Origin: Synchiropus splendidus
Taxonomy: Eukaryota; Chordata; Actinopteri; Syngnathiformes; Callionymidae
NCBI RefSeq assembly: GCF_027744825.2
Contig: NC_071347.1
Location: 16,541,001 to 16,605,000 of the forward strand
Direction: 5' to 3'
Length of the DNA: 64,000 nt
Below are positions 48,801-53,879 of this stretch, piece after piece. The first letter of the stretch is position 1; every line of letters starts with the position of its first letter. Both the position numbers and the translations under genes were made by a program. The notes under the pieces are model-generated. The model ran no database searches, was not told where the DNA came from, and saw only the letters and a program-made list of their open reading frames with translations.

Positions 48801-49835
48801 AGGGATCCTTTCACTCTCACCTTGTTAAAGTGTTCCAGCCAAAAAGTGTCCTAAACACTTCCAGACCTTCACAGCTGTATCATCAGGACCCACTGCCTTT
48901 CCACTCTTCATCCTCTTCAATGCCCTTCTCACTTCAGCCTTACTAATCTTTGCCACGTCCTGATCTACGATGGCCACTCCTTCTCTTTGTTCTCAAAACA
49001 TCAACAGGTTAAACATCAGTACTACGAGTGTAAAAACATACCATGTCCTCTTCTTGTCCTCACAGAGTCCCCGGGCCAGGACTTTGTCACCCTGGATTAC
49101 CGCCTCCGTTACTACCCGAGCATCACCTACGCCGTCATCGGTAGCGCCGTCATCTTCGTCCTGGTGGTGGCGCTGCTGGCCCTGGTGCTGCATCACCAGA
49201 GGAAGAGGAGCGTCCTCCTGCCCAGGGGCGTACGAGGAGGCTCCCACCATCACCACCACCAGCCGCTGCTCTTGTCCCGGCTGGTCATCTTGGACCGAGG
49301 CCACGTCCCCGGTGGCTCCCCCGCCGCGGCCGCCCAGTACTCCTCATCCTCTCAGGCGCTGCAGCTGCTGTCTGGGTCGCTGTATCCTTCTGGGCTGTCA
49401 TTAGACTCCCCGCCTTCGTACTCGCAGGCAGTTCTGGATGTCAGGTGAGATGAAGGACGGTTTTAATATCCTGTTAAGCGTCATTTTCACTGCTGGCGTC
49501 GAGCATGTGTTGGATACTTATGATGCTTTCAGGTGAAGGAGAAGGTGGTGGGAAATCCCTGTGTGTTTAAAAGGTGTAAAACCTGAGCCCAAAAATTGCT
49601 AACTGTAGCACAATGTCGGAGGAATCGACGTCAAGTGTCAGCAGTCTTTAAAACCGAGCTCATTTGTGTCTCCAGCCGCCCCCCCTGGTTCGACCTGCCT
49701 CCACCTCCGTACCTCCAAAACGCTGCTTCAGAGGCGGAGCTGCCACAGTACGAAGCCCCACCACAACCTCCGGCGAACCCGTCTGCACCACAAACTCAGG
49801 GCTCAGACTCAACAGTGGTGTCTAGTCACCTGTAG
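2469..49835 (+). CDS. ldlrad3: ldlrad3, LDL receptor class A domain-containing 3 (5 of about 6 coding exons; first exon outside window)
   Basis: Spliced CDS: join(2469..2615, 15311..15436, 16418..16552, 49066..49444, 49676..49835). The exons join without phase conflict into 315 codons and a TAG stop. Counting from the split Glu of the first visible exon, the order is: N-glycosylation sequon NFT (9-11), LDLa1 (Cys14-Cys49), LDLa2 (Cys56-Cys91), LDLa3 (Cys98-Cys132), a juxtamembrane YYPSITYA segment, a transmembrane helix (about 156-178), a basic stop-transfer HHQRKR (179-184), and a cytosolic tail with PPSY (252-255) and PPPY (272-275). This module order, the linker sequences and the tail identify LDLRAD3 rather than another LDLa protein. 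From the literature, the mammalian protein sits at the plasma membrane, binds NEDD4-family ligases such as ITCH through PPxY motifs, affects APP processing, and is an alphavirus (VEEV) receptor through LDLa1. The start codon and signal peptide are not seen. The C-terminus is shorter than in mammals (human total about 345 aa). Confidence 0.95.
5719..5747. repeat. (ATT)n trinucleotide microsatellite
   Basis: About nine uninterrupted ATT units. Confidence 0.95.
7007..7175 (+). mobile_element. Foldback hAT-type MITE, copy 1 (169 bp)
   Basis: Starts TAGCAATGGG and ends CCCATCACTA. The arms share the inverted sequence gaggcttcatgaaacagtg / tttcatgaagcctc. It matches the copies at 44668, 47532 and 52541. 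GTAAAT sits next to both ends, compatible with a slightly decayed 8-bp target duplication. The right arm has lost about 25 bp. It has the same orientation as copy 4 and the opposite one to copies 2 and 3. Confidence 0.85.
7408..7645. mobile_element. Degenerate hAT-like nonautonomous element (one end clear)
   Basis: The right end 'ccatatcgcccagctgtact' is the reverse complement of a common fish hAT terminus (TAG-GCTGGGCGATATGG). The left end 'acatgatataccgc' is weaker. Interior ATGATATATGAT stretches are typical of these elements. Boundaries are approximate. Confidence 0.4.
10463..10497. repeat. (AT)n microsatellite
   Basis: About 35 bp of near-perfect AT dinucleotides. Confidence 0.95.
11962..12000 (+). 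repeat. Purine-rich (GA)n-like tract
   Basis: An interrupted run of gagaga/gaagag. Low complexity with no coding signal. Confidence 0.6.
13135..13505 (-). repeat. Teleost composite repeat with tRNA-like head (antisense copy)
   Basis: On the minus strand the order is a tRNA-like head (tggttagtgctgcagcc, then gcaagaagc), a middle resembling 'gtgagagacaggggact', and a tail complementary to actgtgggaggaaacc. I recognise this arrangement as a very common teleost interspersed repeat. Related fragments lie at 17655-17840 and 33830-33885. Divergence is high, so the copy is old. Confidence 0.6.
15311..15436 (+). CDS. ldlrad3: ldlrad3 exon 3: LDLa domain 2
   Basis: This 126-bp exon (42 codon equivalents, phase 1 at both ends) lies between acceptor ttctccccag and donor gtaagt (15437). 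It encodes PKVKSKC and a complete LDLa module, Cys56 to Cys91, with six cysteines (56, 63, 69, 76, 82, 91). The calcium-site signature is [15 protein letters not shown], and the hydrophobic HCIIGRFRC core is highly conserved in LDLRAD3. The exon is a symmetrical 1-1 module, as usual for LDLa exons across the LDLR family, so skipping it would keep the reading frame. The first Pro codon is split with exon 2 (C|CT) and a Thr codon is split with exon 4 (A|CA), which supports the exact borders. Confidence 0.96.
15437..16417 (+). other. ldlrad3: ldlrad3 intron 3 (981 bp)
   Basis: Donor gtaagt, acceptor gtatttgcag. It contains a (TA)n tract at 15769-15790 followed by a T run. Nothing else is recognised. 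Confidence 0.92.
15769..15802. repeat. (TA)n followed by poly-T
   Basis: About 11 TA units followed by about 11 T. Confidence 0.9.
16418..16552 (+). CDS. ldlrad3: ldlrad3 exon 4: LDLa domain 3
   Basis: This 135-bp exon (45 codon equivalents, phase 1 at both ends) has acceptor tttgcag|cag and donor gtgagt (16553). It encodes TDNPLVC and the third LDLa module, Cys98 to Cys132, with six cysteines (98, 105, 110, 117, 123, 132). The acidic segment [15 protein letters not shown] has Asn where the consensus usually has Asp before the fifth Cys. As I recall the mammalian sequence, it also has [11 protein letters not shown] here, so this is a family trait and not damage. The acceptor is a tandem NAGNAG (cagcag, 16415-16420); using the second AG would replace Thr-Asp with a single Asn before NPLVC and keep the frame. 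Confidence 0.95.
17655..17840 (-). repeat. Teleost composite repeat, tail fragment (antisense)
   Basis: The segment 'ggttgcggggagtgctggag' ... 'cctattccagcagtcattatg' ... 'aatttacaaactccatgcag' is a divergent antisense copy of the tail of the common teleost repeat also seen at 13135-13505. Confidence 0.6.
18037..18140 (+). repeat. tRNA-derived SINE-like head
   Basis: A-box-like 'tagctccttgatagagcatc' is followed about 70 bp later by the B-box match ggttcgctcc, in tRNA-like order and spacing. It is too degenerate to be a functional tRNA gene and no clover-leaf closes. Confidence 0.45.
19757..20345 (-). mobile_element. Degenerate hAT transposon relic
   Basis: The left end contains 'gtcccgattataacttttt' and 'gatatgataccgatattgc', which I recognise as the subterminal region of a common fish hAT family. 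The right part encodes a BED zinc-finger remnant on the minus strand. The catalytic domain is absent. The right boundary is approximate. Confidence 0.6.
19999..20253 (-). pseudogene. hAT transposase BED-type zinc-finger remnant
   Basis: The minus strand encodes [10 protein letters not shown], then [20 protein letters not shown], then KQHPEH and [13 protein letters not shown]. The Trp-x-Tyr-Phe start, the VSRG turn and the [11 protein letters not shown] helix are the layout of BED fingers at the N-terminus of hAT transposases and ZBED proteins. The second cysteine of the CxxC pair is replaced (CRVQ). The frame then runs into unrelated AT-rich sequence, and no DDE or dimerisation region follows. 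It is therefore a transposon relic and not a host ZBED gene. The apparent start Met is an artefact of the open frame. Confidence 0.65.
21507..21579. repeat. (AT)n with (GTATAT)n microsatellite
   Basis: About 73 bp of AT dinucleotides interrupted by three GTATAT units. Confidence 0.95.
23211..23340 (-). mobile_element. Mariner-like MITE, internally deleted antisense copy
   Basis: It begins gccgtaaattctacactata, which matches the reverse complement of the right end of the element at 55686-56223. The next match is ataagctgcaggtgcagtgg through ctgtctgcaccgtagaaa. The sequence then jumps across a deletion to ggggtccagcatggagactg. This is a second, inverted and deleted member of the same family. 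Confidence 0.75.
26135..26870 (+). other. Long purine-rich tract
   Basis: The + strand is strongly enriched in G and A for about 700 bp. The long minus-strand open frame here (138 codons) comes from this bias: it is Ser/Phe/Leu/Pro-rich with no domain. The tract is a mirror-like low-complexity region rather than a gene. Confidence 0.55.
29829..30005 (+). repeat. Teleost 'GTGGGGAC' interspersed repeat, copy a
   Basis: Begins tacttgtggggacctttt and continues with aataactaggtcattacaat and ggatgtttaggtttaaggg. The same order (GTGGGGAC, then CATTATAA, GGTTTAAG, TTAGGTTTAGGG) recurs at 53566-53865 and 53880-54120, and inverted at 60600-60910. Confidence 0.65.
31022..31085 (+). mobile_element. Possible hAT-Charlie-like terminus
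   Basis: 'caggggttgggaacctatgc' resembles a vertebrate hAT-Charlie end. The other terminus and an 8-bp duplication were not found. Confidence 0.35.
31528..31571. repeat. (AT)n microsatellite
   Basis: About 22 AT units. Confidence 0.95.
32679..32697. repeat. Poly-T run
   Basis: About 18 consecutive T. No SINE body is recognised next to it. Confidence 0.8.
33830..33885 (-). repeat. Short fragment of the teleost composite repeat
   Basis: The segment 'gaactgtgggaggaaagcag' plus 'tttctggagaacctggggg' matches the same part of the copy at 13135-13505, in the same orientation. Confidence 0.5.
34905..34956. repeat. AT-rich simple repeat (TAAA/TAA)n
   Basis: Imperfect aataaataaataa/aataat units. 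Confidence 0.85.
35335..35452 (-). repeat. tRNA-derived SINE head (antisense)
   Basis: The minus strand reads 'cttagtatagcggttaaagc' (A-box-like), then 'aggttgctggttcacgact' (B-box-like). This is the opening of a tRNA-derived SINE. B-box mismatches exclude a working tRNA. Confidence 0.6.
36128..36150. repeat. (TC)n microsatellite
   Basis: About 11 TC units. Confidence 0.9.
37522..38386 (+). mobile_element. Nonautonomous element with TGTCAYGG inverted ends
   Basis: The left end is tcagtgtcacgggaacgaag and the right end is gcggagccatgacagtcag. TGTCACGG and the complement of CCATGACA pair as short imperfect inverted ends. The interior is A-rich and T-poor on the + strand (runs of aaacaaa, aacagaac) and contains an internal tandem repeat. 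The layout is familiar from nonautonomous fish elements, but I cannot name the superfamily. Open frames in it lack stops because T is scarce. Confidence 0.5.
37989..38136 (+). repeat. 56-bp tandem repeat, 2.6 units
   Basis: The unit starts aagccgaacacagg at 37989, 38045 and 38101, an exact 56-bp spacing. Units 1 and 2 differ by two substitutions. The third is truncated. Confidence 0.9.
38775..38940 (+). mobile_element. RTE-like LINE fragment, C-terminal coding end
   Basis: One frame reads [18 protein letters not shown] followed by VGRRMMEME. This is the C-terminal motif (RWFGHV-RRD--Y-GRRML) found after the reverse transcriptase domain of RTE-type and related LINEs. Upstream LRFSWGV fits the same consensus with a deletion between. 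It shares the motif with 58395-58735. Confidence 0.7.
40262..40320 (+). mobile_element. Possible hAT terminus fragment
   Basis: 'ctagtggttctcaaactgc' matches the generic vertebrate hAT end CAGTGGTTCTCAAAC. The partner end was not found. Confidence 0.25.
41024..41354. mobile_element. Foldback DNA element (CCTTCCTTAA inverted ends)
   Basis: The left arm gattccttccttaatcctca and the right arm gaggttaaggaaggaattg are inverted copies, with GTGYG-like outer ends. It is about 330 bp and has no coding capacity, which is a MITE layout, perhaps Harbinger-like. The exact ends and target duplication are uncertain. Confidence 0.6.
41375..41649. mobile_element. Mariner-type MITE (275 bp)
   Basis: The left end is caggtaacatccgacttac and the right end gtaagtcggatgttacttg; they are inverted copies with one mismatch over about 19 bp. 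TA follows the right end and CA (a mutated TA) precedes the left end, as expected for TA-targeting Tc1/mariner elements. It starts 20 bp after the preceding foldback element. Confidence 0.75.
42803..42837. repeat. (ATT)n microsatellite
   Basis: About 11 ATT units. Confidence 0.95.
43830..43968 (+). repeat. Purine-rich low-complexity tract
   Basis: A run of GGAGAG-type sequence. The minus-strand Ser/Leu/Pro frame over it is a product of composition. Confidence 0.6.
44668..44864 (-). mobile_element. Foldback hAT-type MITE, copy 2 (197 bp)
   Basis: Left arm gatgaggcttcatgaaacag; right arm ctgtttcatgaagcctcgca; ends CCCATCACTA. It matches copies 1, 3 and 4. The flanking 8-mers (atatctgc/atgactac) agree at only 5 of 8 positions, so the target duplication is eroded or unproven. 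Confidence 0.88.
44801..44814 (-). promoter_or_regulatory. CTCF-core-like motif in MITE copy 2
   Basis: The reverse complement is CCACTAGATGGCAC, which fits all 14 positions of the vertebrate core CCASYAGRKGGCRS. The opposite arm (44718-44731) has decayed to about 11 of 14. Binding is not shown. Confidence 0.45.
46277..46997. mobile_element. hAT (Charlie-like) nonautonomous element, 721 bp, with 8-bp target duplication
   Basis: The left end is cagaggttcttcaccttttt; the right end is the complement of cagtgattcctaaccatag. Both arms continue into GGGGCCCA-type sequence. The flanking 8-mers are ctgtaagc (46269-46276) and ctctaagc (46998-47005), 7 of 8 identical, which is the hAT signature. The AT-rich interior has no long ORF. 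Confidence 0.85.
47582..47595 (+). promoter_or_regulatory. CTCF-core-like motif, left arm of MITE copy 3
   Basis: TCAGTAGATGGCGC fits 13 of 14 positions of CCASYAGRKGGCRS. It points toward its partner at 47665-47678. Confidence 0.45.
47665..47678 (-). promoter_or_regulatory. CTCF-core-like motif, right arm of MITE copy 3
   Basis: The reverse complement is CCACTAGATGGCAC, 14 of 14 to the core. It is convergent with 47582-47595. Confidence 0.45.
48087..48269 (+). CDS. Candidate small ORF (60 aa), signal-peptide/membrane-like; unproven
   Basis: I do not recognise this ORF. It starts at an ATG with A at -3 (aaaacatga) and ends in TAA. The predicted 60 residues have a basic start (MKGKFGR), a hydrophobic core (LLFLGIVLP), a small-residue stretch AISAAPA that would suit signal cleavage, and a second hydrophobic segment [13 protein letters not shown]. 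It lies inside intron 4, about 800 bp upstream of exon 5, in a locally CpG-rich stretch. No donor site fitting exon 5 was seen, so it is not obviously an alternative ldlrad3 first exon. A 120-codon frame overlaps it in another phase. An ORF this short can arise by chance. Confidence 0.2.
   Translation: MKGKFGRLLFLGIVLPHMEAISAAPAPLQLSVTPTIVLGCLMLLVTFQSPLQWMLIHMAR
48735..48980 (-). mobile_element. RTE-like LINE fragment, start of reverse transcriptase (antisense)
   Basis: The minus strand reads [20 protein letters not shown] followed by [13 protein letters not shown] and VWKCLG. The (K)SGKAxGPDD segment is the conserved entry to the reverse transcriptase domain of RTE/CR1-type LINEs. Beyond VWKCLG the sequence is frameshifted relative to the family, though a later [15 protein letters not shown] piece fits. 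It ends about 90 bp before the exon 5 acceptor. Confidence 0.75.
49066..49444 (+). CDS. ldlrad3: ldlrad3 exon 5: juxtamembrane, transmembrane helix and proximal cytosolic tail
   Basis: This 379-bp exon enters in phase 1 (acceptor cttgtcctcacag) and leaves in phase 2 (donor gtgaga at 49445). It encodes residues 137-263. ESPGQDFVT leads to [20 protein letters not shown] and [13 protein letters not shown], which is the membrane helix and basic stop-transfer sequence and is almost identical to mammalian LDLRAD3. The proximal tail keeps [10 protein letters not shown]. Around it are lineage-specific low-complexity stretches: five His (197-201, at 49245-49259), four Ala (223-226) and four Ser (229-232). 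[11 protein letters not shown] near the end supplies the first PPxY motif (252-255). The exon is GC-rich compared with the flanking introns. Confidence 0.95.
49445..49675 (+). other. ldlrad3: ldlrad3 intron 5 (231 bp)
   Basis: Donor gtgaga, acceptor tttgtgtctccag. A short intron, with no other feature seen. Confidence 0.93.
49676..49835 (+). CDS. ldlrad3: ldlrad3 exon 6: C-terminal PPxY tail and stop
   Basis: The exon enters in phase 2, completing an AG|C Ser codon, and encodes [12 protein letters not shown], matching the mammalian RPAWYDLPPPPY. PPPY (272-275) is the second WW-domain ligand, and LPQY (285-288) is a weaker related motif. The tail then becomes Pro/Gln/Ser-rich and ends VVSSHL at TAG (49833-49835). 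About 40 residues follow PPPY here. The human tail, as I recall it, is longer and ends differently, so the distal C-terminus has diverged. Two PPxY motifs in one tail fit docking of NEDD4/ITCH-type ligases, which ubiquitinate the receptor or its partners at the membrane or endosomes. Confidence 0.94.
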
Positions 49836-50275
49836 CTGCCCGACAACTGGACTGAGAGGAGAAGCCCACGCTGGCGGGCGGTGTGACACGGCTTGTCGAT
49901 GCTTTGGCTCCCTCTGCTGGACATTTTTCATTCAACAGCATCTCATGACTGTTAGTCTAGATTGTGATTTCTTTTGGATTTAATCAATCCTAATTCATGT
50001 TTTTTTTCCACTGTGTAGGATATTTTATACTGTAGCAATTCAGAAGTTTTGTTCTTCCTGTTGAAGTTTTGGAAGAATTTGACTGACAACATGCACAAGA
50101 TGGCTGTCGTCACAGCTACGCCTCACGTTGCGGTAGTTCACAGGCTATTAACAGTCGCTGTACAAAGAACCTTCGCCAGTCACTTAGAACAACCAGACTT
50201 TGTTGTAGGGGTGTTAAAGGGCCATTTAGTTGATCAATCATTCCAGGAAAATAAATTCTACTGAAGACCAATTAT
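49836..50275 (+). other. ldlrad3: ldlrad3 3' UTR (predicted)
   Basis: Sequence from the stop to about 20 bp past the first good polyadenylation signal (AATAAA, 50250-50255). No ORF of interest. The end point is predicted only. A second AATAAA lies at 50526-50531, so a longer UTR is possible. Confidence 0.6.
50250..50255 (+). terminator. ldlrad3: Polyadenylation signal AATAAA (proximal)
   Basis: The first canonical hexamer downstream of the ldlrad3 stop, about 415 bp away. Confidence 0.55.
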
Positions 50276-50525
50276 TTACGACGTTCAACGCGTGATGAAA
50301 ACCCATGATTCTGGTCCCGAGTTTGTGAAGCAGCTGACTGAATGTTACTCATTCTTCCAACGTGTAAATAGAGACTTGTATTTAAAGGTACTGTACGAAC
50401 AGAAGGCCTGAGGCGGCGGTGATAATCAAGCGCGGAACAAGCCAAAGACTTCGGTGCCCCATCGACCAGCCAACTGGTACTCATGTGGTACAGGGTCCCG
50501 GGTTGAGCTTTTTTATTCTGTGAGC

Positions 50526-50531
50526 AATAAA
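50526..50531 (+). terminator. ldlrad3: Polyadenylation signal AATAAA (distal candidate)
   Basis: A second hexamer in gagcaataaaagg, followed after about 20-50 bp by T/GT-rich sequence (tttctctgttgg, gtgttgtttt). Confidence 0.45.
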
Positions 50532-50900
50532 AGGAGAATCACACTGAGACTCCTGGGTTTCTCTGTTGGAGAGTGTTGTTTTAGCTCCGTTTCCATGCTG
50601 TTGCTATTGATGGAGGACGCTATACCACCATTGTGTTATCTTCATTTCTGCTCTTCATCTGAACCCATGTGCTCAGACTCTGACGCACCGTCTCCACCCT
50701 CCCCGCACCCTCTTCTTCACCTCAATTGTACAAAACAGTTGGACTGGAATAATACTAATACATAGAAAGTTAAAGAATAATAATAATGTAGTATGAAATA
50801 AGTGTTTGAATCACCTTAACTACGGTGTATCATTATTAAATAAGCGGCATAAAAGAATCTTGCTGAGAGAATATATGCGACTTGCAGTTTTCGGTTTACG

Positions 50901-50914
50901 CCACTAGATGGCCG
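50901..50914 (+). promoter_or_regulatory. CTCF-core-like motif outside a MITE
   Basis: CCACTAGATGGCCG fits 13 of 14 positions of CCASYAGRKGGCRS. It lies about 1.1 kb past the ldlrad3 stop. No MITE arms surround it. Confidence 0.4.
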
Positions 50915-51863
50915 TGTTGGACCACGGATGCGCATGAAGGCCGCTTCTCATAAAGTGGAGTAGAGCAAATACTTCTCCTGAATAACACGTCAGAGTTTGA
51001 TGGAAGGTCTCAATATTGGTCACTATAGCAACTATCAACCACAGAATAAAAAAGATTTGTGTGTAACACAGGTTCATACTCAGTGATAACCATCAACACC
51101 AGGGAGGCAAAATACATCTGACACTGACAGAAGGGTGGATCAGATAAAGGCCGCTGTATTCGGACTGTCACTTGCTGCCCCTCATCTTCAGCCTCCCCCC
51201 TCCTCCTCTTCCTCATCTGAGGAAGGATGATGAAGCCCGTGTTTGTTCGACCTCAGAGCTCTCAACAGCAGACTTTAATTAAAAGCCTCCACTCTCCCCG
51301 CCAGGCAGCTGCTTTCAGGCAGTTCAGCAGGACGGAACCACGACTGGGGTCCAGGACTGCTCAGAGTTTGGTGTTCGATTTGGCCTAATGGATGAAGAGA
51401 GCAAGTTTAAAAGCGTTCAGAGAGTGCAGACCTCCGCCTGGCCGTTCAATAACCAGCTCACAGCTGAAAATAAGATCAATCAAAAGTGACCCTGAGGCTG
51501 CCAAAACCCAGCATTTAACCTTTAGATTTTCAGTCTTGTGCTGTGTAAACTCAGCTATTTCGTGGCTTGGGGATGATAGAATGCCTAAAGAGTTAAGAAC
51601 ATTGAGTCACATTATACTGAACACAGCCAGAGAGACAAACCAGATAAACACAACTATATTTGGACATCGATTTTCAGTGTCATTGAAATGCCTCGGTTGT
51701 ATCAGATTCAGTGTTGGACAAACAGTGATCTAAATTGGGTGTCAGTTGTTTGTTGGAGATTCTTATTTTCTTTTGAAAGGCTTTTCCGGAAATATTTCCA
51801 GTCACTTCAAGCTTACGGAAACAGTTACCACAGTTGTAATTTACTTGCCGTTTGACTAAGTAC

Positions 51864-52540
51864 AGTGGTACCTCGGTTTTGGAACGTCCCGTAGTTCGTA
51901 CAAAAATTTCGAGATTTTTTGGCTTCTGATTTCGAACGAAAATCCAGAACTCAAACGCCCCCCAAAAAAGCCGGAAAAAAACATAACGTGCGTGGACCGA
52001 TCAGCTGACCCACGACACGCTTTGTTATTGTGTATAACGCAGCCTCTGTATGCAGACGTGTCCCGTTAGCTACATTTACTGACTGTTTCTTCTTCATATT
52101 GAGGTGTAAAACCTTTCCTGTCTCCGCACTGGACCGTGGTAGAGTGTCACAGGGGAGGTGCTCGCTCTCACTCCAGGGTTTGATGTCCTGTTGTGGGCTG
52201 GAGCTGGGACAGGGATGAGGCGAGTCTGGGACAGAGCGTGACTTGATTCATGACTTTGTCACAGCCAAACTGCACAGAAGCGCACATTCAGAGCTGGACA
52301 CGCACCGGGCACCTCTTCACTTCTGGAGAGACGTCACTCACTCAGCAACCCCTCCCACATGCAGCGGCCACACACATAGAGGAACAGCGCACCTGCAGCA
52401 GACACTCTACATTCACTCCTACAAAAGCCTATTTTAAGGCTTGGAACACATTATTTCTTTGTCCACCAATTGTAATGGGATAAACTGATTCACATTTCGC
52501 ACAATTAGCTTCTCGAACGGCCGTCTGGAACGGATTGTGG
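51864..52540 (+). mobile_element. pogo/Tigger-like DNA element, internally deleted, right end missing
   Basis: The left end is cagtggtacctcggttttgg followed by aacgtcccgtagttcg, the TIR of a widespread vertebrate Tigger/pogo-like family. The subterminal right part, cttctcgaacggccgtctgg plus aacggattgtgg, is also recognisable. The expected terminal inverted copy (ending ccgaggtaccactg) is absent because MITE copy 4 begins at that point. No transposase frame remains. Confidence 0.7.
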
Positions 52541-52590
52541 TCGTGATGGGTTTGTGAGGCTTCATGAAACCGTGTCCTCATTTTCCGAGC

Positions 52591-52604
52591 CCACTAGATG
52601 GCAC
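52591..52604 (+). promoter_or_regulatory. CTCF-core-like motif, left arm of MITE copy 4
   Basis: CCACTAGATGGCAC, 14 of 14 to CCASYAGRKGGCRS. Confidence 0.45.
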
Positions 52605-52654
52605 TCTGTGCAGTAACCACTTCAATGAAACCTCACATCATATTTAAGTCAACA

Positions 52655-52668
52655 GCGCCATCTACTGA
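52655..52668 (-). promoter_or_regulatory. CTCF-core-like motif, right arm of MITE copy 4
   Basis: The reverse complement is TCAGTAGATGGCGC, 13 of 14 to the core. It is convergent with 52591-52604. Confidence 0.42.
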
Positions 52669-53565
52669 GCAATGAAAATGAAGGCACTGTTTCATGAAGC
52701 CTCATCATCCCATCACTAGTAAGAACCTTTATCAATGCTCATATTCTGGATTTGATAACTGGAGACACATGACCTTGGGAATGTAAATGGAACTGAAACT
52801 TGCGGCATCACAAGCTCCTTGTTAGACCCAAAAAAACAGTCGCAGTGATCGACCCACAGTCTGGCGTTTACTACCATCAACGTCGATCTGCAGTGAACAT
52901 TTCCCACCACCTTGTCTGAGGCGCTGGGTTTCCAATCTCAGCAGCACCTTCACAGCCACACTTGGCTGCAGCGAGCAGCAGATAAGACTCGATGTTTTCA
53001 CATGTAAATGCCGCGAGTGTGGAGTATTGTTGGTGGGCTGCAGCTCTGAGGGTCGGCCAGCGCGGCTCTTATCAGATGAAGAGCAGGCCTCGGAGGGGAA
53101 GGAGGGGCGGGCGAGGGACCGGGGCCTGGGTAGGGTTGTGGGGGCCAACGGGAGAATGGAACAGCTGGCAGAGTCACGTGTGCAACCCCAAAAACATACA
53201 GAGCCCAGACACACTGAGCACGGTGGGAATCTCCTCGCTGAAGAGATCCACAAACACACAGGCTCTTGTGTTATTATCAGCCGGCAGCCAGCAACTCTGA
53301 GCACACAATCACACACACACACGCCGGACAATCCAACACACATTTCCATACAGGCCTGCAGCACACACGCACGCTCACCTTACCCAGAATAGCCCGACAC
53401 AAAATCGACGCTTTTGATTCATTCCATACAAAACTCCATCATCAGGTGCTGTGAGCTCCGGATTCCTCCCACAATCCAACGACATGAATTGGCATGTAGG
53501 TGTGAGGTGAAAGTGGTTGAGTGCTACTGCTGTGTGTTTGTACGTGTGAGTGTGTGTGTGTTTAA

Positions 53566-53865
53566 GCTTATCTATACCTGTGAGGTCCAGTTTTGGGGAC
53601 TACATTGGCATTTGTGGGGCCCTTTTTTCGTACACCATAAGGTTAGGCCTCAATTTGCAGATGAGGTCTTTATAACTGAATTTCTGAATTTAAGGTTAGT
53701 TTAGGTCCTGGTTAAAGTCAGGCAGGTGTTTTGGAGGGTTAGGTTTAGGGTCAGACCAATGTGTGTGTGTGGAGGGTGAGAGGGTGAGAGGATGGGAAAG
53801 ACATGTCTATGGCAAACCTCACAATGTCCCCACAAGGACAGAAATACAAGTGTGTGAGTGCTTGT
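53566..53865 (+). repeat. Teleost 'GTGGGGAC' interspersed repeat, copy b
   Basis: Starts acctgtgaggtccagttttg. It contains ggttaggtttagggt and ends caatgtccccacaaggacag. The outer GTGGGGAC/GTCCCCAC segments are inverted. A (GT)n stretch lies near 53760. Confidence 0.7.
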
Positions 53866-53879
53866 ATAGCTATATACTT

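Larger units (their letters stand above)
16553..49065 (+). other. ldlrad3: ldlrad3 intron 4 (32.5 kb)
   Basis: The donor gtgagt and acceptor cttgtcctcacag delimit a very large intron between the ectodomain and the transmembrane exon. It carries many repeat elements, listed separately. Long stretches such as 24900-25640, 35850-36110 and 45660-45850 are complex sequence with TAATTA-type motifs but no recognisable element or exon; they could be regulatory. No nested gene is demonstrated. Confidence 0.85.
52541..52718 (+). mobile_element. Foldback hAT-type MITE, copy 4 (178 bp)
   Basis: The start TCGTGATGGG and end CCCATCACTA flank arms containing gaggcttcatgaaac and gtttcatgaagcctc. The flanks gattgtgg and gtaagaac do not match, so the target duplication was lost or one side was deleted. 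It abuts the truncated Tigger-like element. Confidence 0.88.

Noticed and set aside
52822..53364. Minus-strand ORF of 180 codons, the longest in the window, Cys/Ser-rich
   Set aside because: The Cys/Val/Ser content comes from CA-repeat-like sequence; no domain, signal or splice structure is seen, and the opposite strand is open too.
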